Below, piece by piece: positions 40,301 through 51,972 of a stretch of 64,000 nt of DNA (positions are counted from its first letter, which is position 1; each line of letters opens with the position of its first letter). The stretch comes from Hemibagrus wyckioides (taxonomy: Eukaryota; Chordata; Actinopteri; Siluriformes; Bagridae): assembly GCF_019097595.1 (NCBI RefSeq), contig NC_080731.1, forward strand, positions 9,564,571-9,628,570, read 5' to 3'. The position numbers and the translations under genes were made by a program. Under the pieces are notes generated by a model. The model saw nothing but the letters and a program-made list of their open reading frames with translations. It ran no database searches and was not told where the DNA came from.

Positions 40301-43174
40301 GGAATTTCTCCCACTCCTTCAGCATCTTAGGGTCGGGGAAGGAGATGCCATAAACGCGCTGCAAGGTCTCCATGTCTGCTTTGCCTTCCCAGTATGTGGA
40401 TGAATTCTGAACATTTAGAAGGCTCCAGTTAAGACAAGTCACACAGTTTTATGTACACAATAACAAAAAGACTTGTCACTGGGGAACACAATGAACTAAA
40501 CATACAGTATAAATCATTTTCGTATTAGATGTTAAATCTGATAACCCGAATCAGATTTTTGTTCGAATAGAGAGATGGTGAGTACCTTATGAATCTTCAA
40601 GGCCTTGATCTTCCCAGTGTGTCTCACATGGGGTCCTCTACACAGGTCAATCAAGGGCCCACACCTTCACAGGAAGAGAAAAGTACATAGAAGAAGAGCA
40701 GACCAAATACATGCATCCTAATACAAGCATATAAAGCTGCTTTGGGATAATGTCTATTGAGATACACTGATCAGGCATAACATTATGAGCAGTGAGAGGT
40801 GAATAAGACTGATTATCTCCTCATCATGGCACCTGTTAGTGGGTGGGATATATTAGGCAGCAGGTGAACATTTTGTCCTCAAAGTTGATGTGTTAGAAGC
40901 AGGAAAAATGGGCAAGTGTAAGGATTTGAGCGAGTTTGACAAGGGCCAAATTGTGATGGCTAGACGACTGGATCAGAGCATCTCCAAAACTGCAGCTCTT
41001 GTGCGGTGTTCCCGGTCTGCAGTGGTCAGTATCTGTCAAAAGTGGTCCAAGGAAGGAACAGTGGTGAACCGGCGACAGGGTCAATGCCAGATAAGGCTCA
41101 TTGATGCACGTGTGGAGCGAAGGATGGCCCGTGTGATCCGATCCAACAGATGAGCTACTGTTGCTCGAATTGCTGAAGAAGTTAATGCTGGTTCTGATAG
41201 AAAGGTGTCAGAATACAAAGTGCATGACGGGTCAGGAAAACGGGGGACCGACACAATATTAGGGAAGTGGTCATAATGTTATGCCTGGTATTTACAAATA
41301 AATCATTCTAGACCAGAGACGTCATTCTTATTCATAAAAAGTAGATTTCTTATCTTCTTAAAACTGAATTCACAGTGCAAAATTATTTATCAGGGATGTA
41401 TAGGCATCAAAATCGGCATCAGGATCTCAGTCTGATACTTCGCTCGTTTACTTAATACTCAAACTATGCTCTGATACCATCGACACAAAACGACAGCAAC
41501 CTGAATTGTATTTGTGCTTTCCAGAAATAAATCGAAAAGAGATACAACACCTTCCTGATAAAACATCTTTATAGCATATCAAAACTGTGAATTGTGCGCA
41601 CACGAAAAGTACTGAGCAGTGAACTGAGCCCCGGGCACAACCTTTCTTTCCCCCTCTCACTCACCGGGGCATACACAATGCTTCAGAGTTGAGGTGCAAT
41701 TCACGGCAACTGGTGTTTATTTTTAATGAGCATCTTCACTGATACTGCTCTGCGTGCTCCGGTCAATCATCCTCATGCTCTGTATTAACCCCAGAGCTCA
41801 AGTCTGCCGCCGGAATGGAAATCGGCTTATCGGACATTTTAAATTAGTATAAACAAATGAATTATTTTATTTCTGCAAGTCTGATACCAAATGAGTCTGT
41901 TGGCTTTTAGTGTGTTTTTACCTCTGTTGGAGAACCTTAAATAGAATTTTAGTAGCTGAAGATAACACATTCAAAGTTTAGATGCTCATGAACAAGCACT
42001 TGAGGCAGCACAGAGAGCAGAAATGGGTTTGATATCACCATTTACACCGAAGATTTTGCATGATAAAGAAAAAAAATGATAAAGAAATATTCAGTGTTAA
42101 ACATGGGCAAAAGAAAACACAAGCAAATTCCCTTTTTAGCATATGGTAAATACCGCTTAAAACATGAGGAGTTCATTATAAGCAGCTTGATAAACAAAAC
42201 ATGCCCCAAACTGATTAAATAGATAGAAATAGATCAAAATAGATAGATCATTCATTTCTAAGTTAAATCTCTGTCAGCGTGATAAATCTAAGAGCCAGTC
42301 CTACCTGTAAACTGTAGTTGTCGGGGTGGTAACTTTCTCATTCAGGATCCTGCATTTAAACTTGTTGTACTGCGAAAGACACAGAAGCACAAATTTTGTC
42401 GTCTTTCATGAGTTCCCACCCGCCTCCCACTGCCGAACCGAGTCAAAGGTAAAACTCGTACCTTGAACATTTCCAGAAGAGTCTCCTTCTTTACCTCCAA
42501 CCGTTCAAAGGGCTGCTTCTCCTTGATAATCTTTTTACACAGGTTCTCGAGACAGGGGAAGTCATTACTCGATACGCCTCTGAAAATGTGTGTGTGTGTG
42601 TGTCAGAGCGGGAGAGAAAATAGTTTGAGCGCTCATGAATAAACATGACTTCCCGAAAAATAAATAAATATAAATAACTCCCAAAGCCGTGACAAAGAAA
42701 TTCCAAACATCTCCTGGATGCCACATTCAGAGGAACTTTCTCTATTACCAGTCACCTTATTCTGCATTTGCTGTTCCGCAGCTGACATGTCTACACCATA
42801 AACAAGGTGCAGCTTGACAGTCAAATCATCTCCTAGAATATCATTAGCATAAATTGGCTTTTCAGCAAGAAAATAACGGTGCTTATTATTTCCTCCCTTC
42901 GCACTAATTTAAAAGCACAGCAAAAGAGCCCAGTCAAAGAAAAGGTCAAATAGAATTGTTTAGAACACATCGTTCCCGAGCTCGCTTTGAACAGGCCGGC
43001 CGATGTGCCTTTGAAATTAACATTTCTTTAGCGCGTACCGAATATTCAGCCACCAACGGAAGGATTCATTAAACTAATAAAAGTCTGACCTTGTGCTGAG
43101 AGAATAAAGCGCAATTCAAATCCTATTCACTCCTCCGGTCCTGTAACGGTTTGTTTTTTTCCCCTCCCTCCCTC

Positions 43175-43209
<35 letters not shown>

Positions 43210-46200
43210 GCAGTTATTAAACTGTCTGGTAAACAACTCACTAAATTCACCTTCCATATAAACGCTATGCAGAGTACGTCAAGTTCAGTAGGGCACGGGA
43301 TATTTAAGCAATTTAAGCACCAAAGGCAAACCTGTCATCTGTAGCACCATTTAGCACCAAATATTTCTGATGTATATTTCTTCTAACTCCACTTGGCGGT
43401 TCTGAATCTCCTTTTTGTCTGCTGGAGAAGATCTCATTAATCTTACTCTGCTTACACAAACATGACAACGCTAAGAATTAACGTTCAAAGGGTATAGCAG
43501 TTCTTCTATTGTTTTAAGAAAAATCAATAAATCATCCCAGGCCTATCTAAAACAAAAGCAAACAGATGCTTAGTATCGTGAAATATCATTAGGACGCTTA
43601 CTCGTTGTCCAGGTACATGTCGTAGTAGAAGCCGTTCTCGATAGGAGGTCCGTAACACAGGCAGCCTCCGTACACTCTCTCCATGGCCTCGCCCATAATG
43701 TGAGCGCTGGAGTGCCAATAGACCTTCAAACAGAATCATTTCATTTCAGTTCAGGCAAATTAAATATGTTATATGGCATAAGTAAGTGGCATCCAGCGTA
43801 AAACCCGTGCCAAATCGAAACATGTGGACCAAATGATCCACTGTGGAGACCCCACAGAGGGAGCAGCCCAAAGAAAAACAACAACATATGGCATAAGTAT
43901 GTGGACACCTGACCACCATGCCGCTAGATTTTGGGGATTTGCTCATTCAAGACTGTGTAGACCACTAGGGTTCTTCTACACCAACTTATGGACCTCAGGT
44001 TAGTGCACAGGATCACAGACACCTTGGAACATGTTTGGGCTTGAAACTGTACTGCTACAGCATACAATAAGTGCATCCAAACCCTAACCCTAGCATACTT
44101 ATGCACTATTCTACACCATTGTATAATATAAATAGTCTGTAACACTGAAAATTCCAACAAGAGGAGGTATCCGGGTGATGCATTTATTCAGCTGAAAAAA
44201 TGAAGTGTGGAATGTTGGACACTTTCATGCACTCAACTGCCACAGCATTGCTTATGTAGCAGAAGAGGGGCGGGGCTACCAGGCACTGATACTGGGATGC
44301 GACATCTTACAAATGTCGCATTATGCGTGTTTGACATCAACGACTAGGAAATGGCTTATACTTCTGTTAGTGTTCCATTTGAGACGATTGACACTACCCT
44401 TCTAAAATCATACACTAGAAGGTAGATAGATGCATAATGTCAGTGTATAGTATGTCATTTGAGACGCAATTAAAGTCATTCTATACAATTGTGTGCTTTC
44501 AAATTTGCTGAACAGTTTAGAGAAGACTTGGATACGGCCGTGACGGTCAGGTGTATATTCCATATAGTGGAATTAAATACAGCAGAACCTCAGCATACGA
44601 ATTTAATTCGTTCTGGAGGCGAGTGCTTAAGACAAAAATCTGTATTGCGAAACGAAGTTTCCCGTAAGAAATCATGTAAATGCAGATAATCCGTTCCAGC
44701 CACCCAAAAATAATACCAATATTTCCAATACGAAGCGTATGTAAACTGTATAGCTGCTTACAAAGAACTGACCCAAGCCAAGCAATCCATGTCAAGGTTC
44801 CTCACAGGAAGTTGTGACACCAAGTTTGGGCTAAAAATGGAACAGACCGCATACGCCACCAATCTGTTAACAAAAAAATGGCCAAAAAAAATCACGCTGC
44901 TTTTGAACGCATGCCGAAGGCAACGTTGGTATTGTGGGTTTCACTACAGCTTTCACTGATTAAAAAATTGTTTTGTTTTTTTTACATTTTTTAGCCACTC
45001 TCCACTGGAGCAAAACAAGTATGAACAGCTCCCTGATGTACGCACAACTTAGCCAATGTTCGGCTTGTTCGTATGCTGAAAATGCTTCATATGCAGATGC
45101 AAATTTCTTACAAAATTTTAATCCATAAGGGGGTGCGTTCATATGCTGAGGTTCCACTGTACGTCTTGCCCAAAAAGACTGCAGTTATTGAATCACTACC
45201 AAAATGCTGATTTTTCCTATCTTCCCTATAGATTAGTAAAGACCTGATAATCATAATAATATAATAATAATTAAAAAAAAAAGGGATATAAATTAATGTC
45301 GCTCCACTTTTTTTTTCCTACATTACATATTGGAAGATTAGTTGCTTCTGTCAGTGTTATATATTTCTACATCTGGCCCCTTAGTATTTATCACATGTAT
45401 TGTATCACTGTAGCTCAAACTAGCTACAATCATTGAGGAAGTCGCTTTATAAGAGGAAAATGAATGCAATTTGGCTGAAGATTAATGTTTACTAACTAAC
45501 GAACATCCACTGATGTTATGTAGATGCCAGAAATAGAAGTAAGTAAACATAATTCATGAACTCTGTCATTTTCTCTACAGCTTAATTAACCAACTGTTAC
45601 CAAGACCAAGTCCTGACTTGCCACTAAATCAAAAGAGTAAAACATGGTATTTTGGACTTACAGCTTGTGCTTCCTCATCATCAAACTTGAGAAGCTGCAA
45701 ACTGCAGTCTCCCTCCAATGGTCTGTCCAGGTCCCACACATCGTTATTCACTTTGGCAATCACTGTGTTATCAGCAAGGCCTTGGCTAGATGACAGAAAC
45801 AGCACAGGAAAATCTTCACCACACAAATACTACAATACTCACTCATGCTCAAATTTATTTATCCACACTGCTGCATCGTTGCATCTGTGAGTGTGTACAG
45901 ACGTTCATGCAGGTATCAGTCCCTCCAGGATTTTACAGAATTGTTTTTGTTATTGTTGCAGCCAACTACTAGGGTGCAGTGGTAACTTAAGTGGGTCGTT
46001 GACCAGAAGATCAGGTCTCAAGCCCCAGCACTGCCGAGCTGCCACCGTTGGGTCCCTGAGCAAGACCCCCAACCCACCCTGCTCCATGCACACTGCATCA
46101 TGGCTGACCCTGCGCTCTGACCCCAACCCCCAAGGATGGGATATGCAAAGAAATAATTTCACTGTGCAGTAATGTATATGTGACAAATTAAGACACTTAG

Positions 46201-49200
46201 GATGAGTGAAATTGCAAGCACAGGATTCTCCTATTAAACTCCTACCAGTGAAGACACACTTTCTATGATCGCTTTGCTCATGTTTCCTGCACGTGAACAG
46301 AAGAGGGCTTCGGCTGAAAGTGTGTTGTTTTGACGTCACATGAGGCCCAAATTGGAAATTATTTTGAAAAACTGCAGCTAAATTGTGAAATGTGGAGGGA
46401 CTGATTACTGAAATCACTATTTAGGTGTTCATTATATTCTATTACATTATATATCATATAGCACTGTTGTAGTTCATCATGTGTTTCACCGTGCTGTGTG
46501 TTGAATATAAACCAGCCGTTACATGCAGGAGTGAGAATAAAGACGACATGCAAAACAAGAGCTATGTGACATGCAGGCTTGAATTTTGAATGTATCCGGG
46601 GTGTACACTGTTGTGGAATAATAAACTCACGATCAGTAGAGTTCTTGCTTTCACTGTTTCACTTCATTAGTTCTCTATATTGTGTCTGGCAAAGCGAACG
46701 CACATGCTGCCTCGGAAAGGAGGAACATTTCTGTGCAGTGAAACGCTTACAATGCTTTATTATTATTCTACACCAAAGATATTATCCGTTCATTAACTCT
46801 CATGGTTATTTGAATGTTATTATAATTAGTACAGAAAAAAGAAACAGTCTTATAGTTAGAGTGGATAAAATAATAATAATAATAATAATAAAAAAAAGTG
46901 CTTGACTATAATATTATGTGCAAGATTATCCTAAAACATGCTTCATATTGCTTTTAAAACAAATCTGCTCTCTAAAAGCTTTTTATTTCCATGCTTGTTG
47001 AGCAAGCAATAGAAGAAATAAAAATTATAAAAGCACAAAGTGAACCAAATGAACATGACCTGCTAATGAATGATTAGCTTTCCACCAAACTAGTTGTACG
47101 TTTTGGAGAAGAGAGAAGAAGGTACAGGTTTGAATCAGCTCATGTTTCAGACGCCAGAGAATTAAAGAAAAGACAAATGAACTTGACAGAAAGAAAAAGT
47201 AACGGCTGCCAGAAGCAGTCCTTTGTTGCCAGAAGTCATTAAGGAACTCTGTGTCCTTTCTAATATCCGTTAACTGCCTTTTTCACCCATCGGATATTAT
47301 TCGTGTTTGGTCTGATCGCATACTTCATCTTGAGTTAATTATCAGTAAGAGACTTTTCGGTGGATGCTTGACCAACTCATCGGTTCATAAAAATAAATTT
47401 GAAAAAAAATATATATACTGTATATTATGTGCAACTAGTCTTCAGTGATACAGTGACAAACCAATGAGAAGCAGGTTTGTGTCGGTCTAACCTGATCCCG
47501 CAGGCCACCTGATAAGGAGTGGTCCTCCATGACTCGCCGTCCACCACTTTCCCATCAGGCAGGGTGATCTTGATGGGCTTGCTCTCCTTCTCAGCTCTCT
47601 CGGCTATCAGAGCATCGTGTTCGGCCTTCAGCTTGTTGTACAGGCCCAGACGATCTTCTATATACTGAGGCTGAGGATTGAGCTGCACGAGCAAAGAGAA
47701 GTAGAAAAAAACATTTCTAAATTCGATAATGATTCAATGTCAGATGTTTTTGAATATCGCTCTTAAACACGTTAACATTTATAAATATGATCAGAATTTG
47801 AAGTATGTACAATACTCTAGTTTAATGAGATGTGGGAATGATGTATTTACAGTGTGTTCTGGGATTAATCCAAATGAACTGAAATCAGCTATGCGTATAC
47901 AGCATACAAATAACAGCAATTTATTTTTTAATCACATTTTTATATAAACATTAAAACTAATGACATGAAAGTCTAAAAATATAAACAATCCAAGATACTG
48001 AATCTGAAAGTGTAATGTGCGTGACATGTTCAACCAGTCTGTCCAGGATTTCTCAAGCTTTTGTTTTGATTGTTGCAGTCAAATGTGCTTCATTCTGCTA
48101 CAGCTTTTACGTTTTTTGGGGTTTTTTTATTTGTAGAAAACTACTTGAATTGGTGAAATTGCAAGCACTGGATTCTTCTTTTTAACTCCCATTACTGTCT
48201 ATGATCACTGTACTCATATTGGATGCACATGACTCGAAGAGGACCAAATCCACGGTAACTTTTAAAAGTACTTCGATTTGGTGTAAAAAATATTTCATAC
48301 ATGATAGTTTTGTATCAGAGTGATTTACATCCCTAACAGCACATACAGCAAGTGAACATACAGTGCACCATGCAGCGGTGTGAGGACATGCTATTTCATT
48401 ACAGGTTTCACTAAGATAGGTAATAGAAAGGTAAATATATAACTCTGATGTATGTATATGAAACTACTGATATAATGAACTAATATTTAAATATTGTTCC
48501 AGCACTAAACCACAGCCATTACTGTAATATTTGTAAGCAGATGATGCTTATGTGTGGACCAAAACAACTAGATCTAGTCCCAGGTGAACTCTAGCCCCTG
48601 ATTCTACCCCAAACAGCTGCAATTGATGAACCATGTGGTTCTGTGTTGCAATTATTATTGTTATTATTATTTTTTTTAATGTGAGCTTGTAAATTGACCA
48701 ACAAAAAACACAAACTGAACCCGGGCCTCAATGCTGCAGAAATACCATGTGATCTAGACATCTTGTGAATGAAAAATAAACAGTAAGTAAACACTGGCTG
48801 CAAAACCTGAAATGTTTTAAACCAAGTATATCTAGTTATCTAATCATTTATTACACGGGTTCTTTTTGCTTAGATGGGTCTTTTTGCGATTTCTACACGC
48901 AAAGAAATTACATGTCTTTTGTTTACCTGAATTTCGCTCAAAGACAAGCTCCCACGCAGGATCTGAGTCATATCAGTCAACATAGCACATGCTCCTGGCA
49001 TTAAATATGTGAGCGAATCATCCATCCATCTATACATCTATATTTTCTATACCCACTTTATTCCTAATTAGGGTCACAGGGGTCTGCTGGAGCCTATCCC
49101 AGCACACATTGGGCGAAAGGCAGGGGTACACCCTGGACATGTCACCAGTCCATTGCAGGGCCACACACACTTTTACAGCCAATTTAGAATTACCAATCAA

Positions 49201-49865
49201 CCTAATGTACATGTTTTTGGACTGTGGGAGGAAACCGGAGTACCCGGAGTAAACCAAATGGAATCTTTTATTATTCATGACAGAATTCTACTACACTAAC
49301 AAAGTAAAGTCATGACGTGGCAGTGGTTCCTGTTTAAGGCAGGAATTATTCTCCTGCACCGATGTCTAGAGACCAAGCTGACATTAAAAGGAAATGACCC
49401 CTACCTCAGTTCTGCCTCCTGTATCTCCAGCTCCTTTGCTGCTCTTCTTCTTCCCTCCATCGTCTGCTGTCTTGGCCTGAGAAAGACAAATAAAATGGAA
49501 GTGTAGAGAACACTGTGCAGTAATGCAGATTAAACATGCTTCCCCTCCCATTGCAAAAACAAGCATGAGTCAGTTGGCTTTGTTCACGATCGGATACTTA
49601 AATGCGCCATTAACTAACTATAAAGCTAGCTATGAAATTACTCCACAGCCACAATCAGTCGCTATGTTCATCATGTTAGAATGATCAGCCTAGTGGACCG
49701 GTTAGCTGAGCTAGCATGAGGAGCTTGACAGCATGATATGGAAAGACAGAGTGTAGCTGACACGCTAACCACATTATGCTACATAGCTATAGCATAGAAC
49801 GTTACCTGCTTCCCTTCTTTGACCTTTAGATCTTTCATCTGCTCACTGATCGCCTCTTCCGTCAT
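30740..49865 (-). CDS. tars1: Cytosolic threonyl-tRNA synthetase, 19 coding exons, complete
   Basis: The enzyme charges tRNA-Thr with threonine in the cytosol. Coding exons in transcript order: 49865-49806, 49476-49405, 47682-47492, 45785-45662, 43723-43602, 42579-42462, 42369-42305, 40664-40586, 40406-40260, 37764-37666, 36429-36263, 35922-35760, 35349-35212, 34987-34910, 34821-34721, 34254-34150, 33787-33715, 33624-33510, 30888-30740. All introns are GT-AG, phases agree, and the total is 2166 nt (721 aa; human TARS1 is 723). Residues 1-44 form a Lys/Gly-rich charged extension. A TGS domain lies at about 80-145. The editing domain carries HxxxH (H153, H157) and CxxxH (C259, H263). The class II core has zinc ligands C411, H462 and H588, spaced 51 and 126 residues as in the E. 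coli enzyme, a motif 2 Arg at 440 and a motif 3 Arg at 597. The anticodon-binding domain starts near 612, and the protein ends EEEF. The short N-terminus favours tars1 over tars3. No frameshift or missing key residue is seen. Confidence 0.98.
30964..31468 (+). mobile_element. Truncated Tc1-like element, same family (in tars1 intron 18)
   Basis: It has the same terminal words (CAATCAGGCATAACATTA and TGTCATGCCTGGTCA) and the same internal transposase N-terminal sequence as the 40.8-kb copy. Frameshifts break it, for example after the GTTTGATGAAGGGCC region. Non-autonomous and decayed. Confidence 0.85.
32541..32730 (+). mobile_element. tRNA-derived SINE with A and B boxes (tars1 intron 18)
   Basis: TGGTGGCTCAGTGGTAGG matches an RNA polymerase III A box and GGGTTCGATTACC a B box, about 40 nt apart. 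The tail is (AAC)n at 32715-32730. It lies antisense to tars1. Confidence 0.75.
33994..34078. repeat. (AT)n microsatellite and AT-rich flank (tars1 intron 16)
   Basis: ATAT runs at about 33998-34045 are followed by ATATATATTATATAGAGAGA. It lies roughly 75 bases beyond the exon 16 donor. Confidence 0.9.
34375..34500 (+). mobile_element. Fragment of the GTGGCAGCTTGGTGG repeat (tars1 intron 15)
   Basis: TACATCTGAGCAGTTGAGGG, AGCCCAGCAGTGGCAGCTTG and CATCTTAACCGCTGAGCTAC appear in the same order as in the 2.77-kb repeat. Confidence 0.65.
37120..37500 (+). repeat. Degenerate dispersed repeat interrupted by (GA)n (tars1 intron 10)
   Basis: GCAGCAATGGGAGCTTATCC precedes a (GA)n tract (37269-37318) and a run of ACACAGAGACAGA words. 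After it come GGGGGAGGAAACCCCTGAAG and GGAAGAACATGCAAACTC, the tail words of the 49.0-kb family. Confidence 0.6.
38765..38878 (-). repeat. Same dispersed repeat, partial, minus orientation (tars1 intron 9)
   Basis: GTGCTGGGAGAGGCTCCAGC, CCGTGACCCTAATTAGGAAT and AAGCGGGTATAGACAATGGA are the complement of the 49.0-kb head, ending in (GGAT)n. Confidence 0.7.
38905..39130 (+). mobile_element. SINE-like repeat (CCCAGCACCACAAAGCTGCC family)
   Basis: The B-box-like GAGGTTCAAGGCCC is followed by CTGCATCATGTCTGACCC, CTCTGACTCCAAACC, a CAGTAATGTATATATGACAA end and AATAAAGGCT. Related copies are at 28.8, 46.0 and 55.8 kb. Confidence 0.7.
40763..41290 (+). mobile_element. Truncated Tc1-like element with N-terminal transposase frame (in tars1 intron 8)
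   Basis: Ends are imperfect inverted repeats containing GGCATAACATTATGA and its complement. The plus frame 40890-41153 (87 codons) reads as a Tc1/Tc3-type DNA-binding domain ([20 protein letters not shown], then a helix-turn-helix). A TGA that looks like a CGA-to-TGA change interrupts the frame, which then continues [14 protein letters not shown]. The DDE catalytic part is absent. It lies inside tars1 in the opposite orientation. Confidence 0.85.
41390..41850. repeat. Possible hAT-type repeat (tars1 intron 7)
   Basis: GGCATCAAAATCGGCATCAG near the left and ATGGAAATCGGCTTATCGGA near the right resemble the ends of fish hAT non-autonomous elements. No transposase frame. Assignment is weak. Confidence 0.3.
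43780..43888 (+). mobile_element. 3' fragment of the tRNA-derived SINE (tars1 intron 4)
   Basis: It carries ATCCAGCGTAAAACCCGTGC then CCCACAGAGGGAGCAGCCCA and an (AAC)n tail, parallel to the 3' half of the 32.5-kb SINE. The tRNA head is missing. Confidence 0.55.
43889..44110. mobile_element. Partial MITE, GTGGACACC family (tars1 intron 4)
   Basis: Begins TATGGCATAAGTATGTGGACACCTG-like, similar to the left end of the 53.0-kb element, then degrades. It ends near a CCCTAACCCTAGC word. It directly follows a SINE tail. Confidence 0.5.
44578..45161. mobile_element. 584-bp MITE with about 24-bp TIRs (tars1 intron 4)
   Basis: The left end TACAGCAGAACCTCAGCATA and the complement of the right end, TACAGTGGAACCTCAGCATA, match at nearly every position, and the match continues a few bases further in. 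No transposase frame is present. Superfamily is uncertain. Confidence 0.8.
45964..46196 (+). mobile_element. SINE-like repeat inserted into an older repeat (tars1 intron 3)
   Basis: Same family as the 38.9-kb copy (CCCAGCACTGCCGAGCTGCC, GCATCATGGCTGACCC, GCAGTAATGTATATGTGACA). The flanks 45903-45963 and 46197-46345 align with a continuous stretch near 48025-48260, marking this as the inserted part. Confidence 0.7.
48025..48260. repeat. Diverged dispersed repeat (tars1 intron 2)
   Basis: GTCCAGGATTTCTCAAGC, TTTGATTGTTGCAGTCAAAT, GTGAAATTGCAAGCACTGGA and TGTCTATGATCACTGTACTC match, in order, the sequences on either side of the SINE at 45964-46196. Confidence 0.6.
49020..49258 (+). repeat. Dispersed fish repeat (ATCCATC head, GGAGGAAACCGGAGTACCCG tail), tars1 intron 2
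   Basis: The order is CATCCATCTATACATCTATA, ATACCCACTTTATTCCTAAT, TTAGGGTCACAGGGGTCTGC, GGAGCCTATCCCAGC, ACACCCTGGACATGTCACC, then GTGGGAGGAAACCGGAGTAC. Partial relatives are at 22.4, 37.1, 38.8 and 58.9 kb. Confidence 0.75.
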
Positions 49866-50170
49866 TCTGGGATGATAAAATAACTCAGGAACCCAAATAC
49901 ACCCTCCGTATGGTACTTTTATGGCGCGCTGCAACCTTTAGCTGTACCGGCATTCAGAAACGTCTCCCGGATATAGCAGGAATACAGGCACCAATGCTGA
50001 TGCAACATTTCAGTAATAGGCGGGTTTTCACTTGACTGACAACACAGCACAGCGAATGGTAATGCGTGATGGATAGAAAGGGCGGGTTCTTCAGTGACAT
50101 AACGACAGATTTCAGCCAATGATGTCCCCGTGCAGTGCATCGTCAACGTCGCAGTGAAATGATGCAATAT
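49866..50170 (-). promoter_or_regulatory. tars1: Probable tars1 5' UTR and promoter region
   Basis: This is the block directly upstream of the tars1 ATG. It is richer in GC and CpG than the AT-rich DNA beyond 50.17 kb, and it contains a CCAAT pentamer on the plus strand at 50115-50119 (an inverted CCAAT relative to tars1). No TATA box is obvious. The transcription start is not determined. Assignment rests on position and composition only. Confidence 0.45.
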
Positions 50171-50499
50171 TCACGTAAAAGATCGTGTGCTAAGAGGAGT
50201 ATTAGCAAAATTTGATATTAAGTATGTAATATCATATCATCATATCATATCATAATATCCTATTACATATTTAATATGATATTAAATATGTAATAACAGT
50301 ATTCAGTTGATTAACTTGCTTATTAATTATTTTGGTGATTATTTCAATTATTTCATAATTAACCCGTCACATTCAAACAAACAAGTTAAATATTATAAAA
50401 TCTTTTTTTTTCTTTTTTTTTTTGAGCATCCCGGCAAGTCCTTTTTTGTTTTTTTGTTTTTGTTTTAATTTTTATTTTATTTTTTTTTATTGTTTTGTT

Positions 50500-51110
50500 G
50501 GGTTGGTTTTTTGTAGTTATGATGTATTCATGGTTTGTTATTCGATAATTTCCTTTTTTTCATTACATTAAAACGCTCTCCTTAAAGTCTATCAAGACTC
50601 AAACATCCATAACCGGCTTCATGATTTAAACAGTTTATTCTAATTTAAATGTATATCTAGTGGCTTTCAAAATTATTGCCACCTTCAGGAAAATGAGCAA
50701 AAAAAAAAAGTAGTTTTGCGGTTATAATGTATTCATTGTTATTTGATAATTTACTTTTTTCATTAAATTAAAAATATTCTATTAAATATTCTATTAAGAT
50801 TCAAAAAATTATAACTAAGAAAACTATGCTTTTTAAATTAAATGTATATCTAGTGGGTTTCAAAATTATTGCCACCTTCAGGAAAATGAGCAAAAAAAAT
50901 AGTAGTTTTGTGGTTATAATGTATTCATTGTTATTTGATAATTTACTTTTTTCATTAAATTAAAAATATTCTATTAAATATTCTATTAAGATTCAAAAAA
51001 TTATAACTAAGAAAATTATGCTTTTTAAATTAAATGTATATCTAGTGGGTTTCAAAATTATTGCCACCTTCAGGGAAATGAGCAAAATAAATAAATAAAA
51101 AAAATTTTAT
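50500..51110. repeat. 192-bp tandem repeat, about three copies
   Basis: The anchor GTATATCTAGTGG recurs at 50651, 50844 and 51036 (spacings 193 and 192) and is followed each time by TTCAAAATTATTGCCACC. The second and third copies are nearly identical; the first is more diverged on its left side. The unit is AT-rich with no open frame. Confidence 0.9.
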
Positions 51111-51856
51111 GAAAAAAGTTTCTTTTGCACAAACATTTGTTTTAAAATTATTGTCATATTTTATAATGTTTGCCTATGAGGGAAAAACAGTCTCGGGTCA
51201 AAGAGGGCTTCTCGCCCCCTTCTTTTATATTGTTAGGTTGTGCATGTGGACCTCCCTCTTCATCTGATACTACAGTTATTCAGTTAAAAAGTCAAAGACC
51301 AATCTGATCATTGCACATCACTGATTTCCTCTTATTATAATTAATGCTATGTTGATGTTTTGCTCATCATCGTGTGAGAAGTTGTGAATATGGCAGAAGT
51401 ATACACCATTGCAGAGTCAGGTTTCCAGACTGAAATATCCAGGTACTCATCACAATTCATGATCCGATCCAACAAGTGTGCCAACCACACATGATTTTTT
51501 CAGCGATTCCAGTGTGTGCATCACAAATGTTGCTTTAAAAATGGGAAATATTGACTTGTATATAAGTAAGTCTATTTAAATATAAGTCCATTTTTTGTGA
51601 TAAATAAGTATAATTAGATTTAATGCCCCTGTATGTTTGATAATACTTATTGCATGTTCGTTCTTGTTATACTATGTTAATTTTTCTCATTTTCATGACG
51701 GGTACCAATAATTCTGGATTATTGGTATATGCCAGGACGCCGGTCATGTCTTCTGGCTGTCTTATTAAAGATGTAACTTGGGCTCTATTTAAAAACTTCA
51801 ACATTTTGTCTTGTTACATCATGATATAAAAAAGCACTAATACCCAATTCCTCAAA

Positions 51857-51857
51857 T

Positions 51858-51937
<80 letters not shown>

Positions 51938-51972
51938 CACTTTATTCATCCCAAAGGGAAATTCACAATCAG
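51857..51972. repeat. (GATA)n tract plus CTTTATTCATCCCAAAGGGA motif
   Basis: About 80 bp of perfect AGAT tetranucleotide ends in GACACTTTATTCATCCC and AAAGGGAAATTCACAATC, a common fish repeat terminus. Confidence 0.9.
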
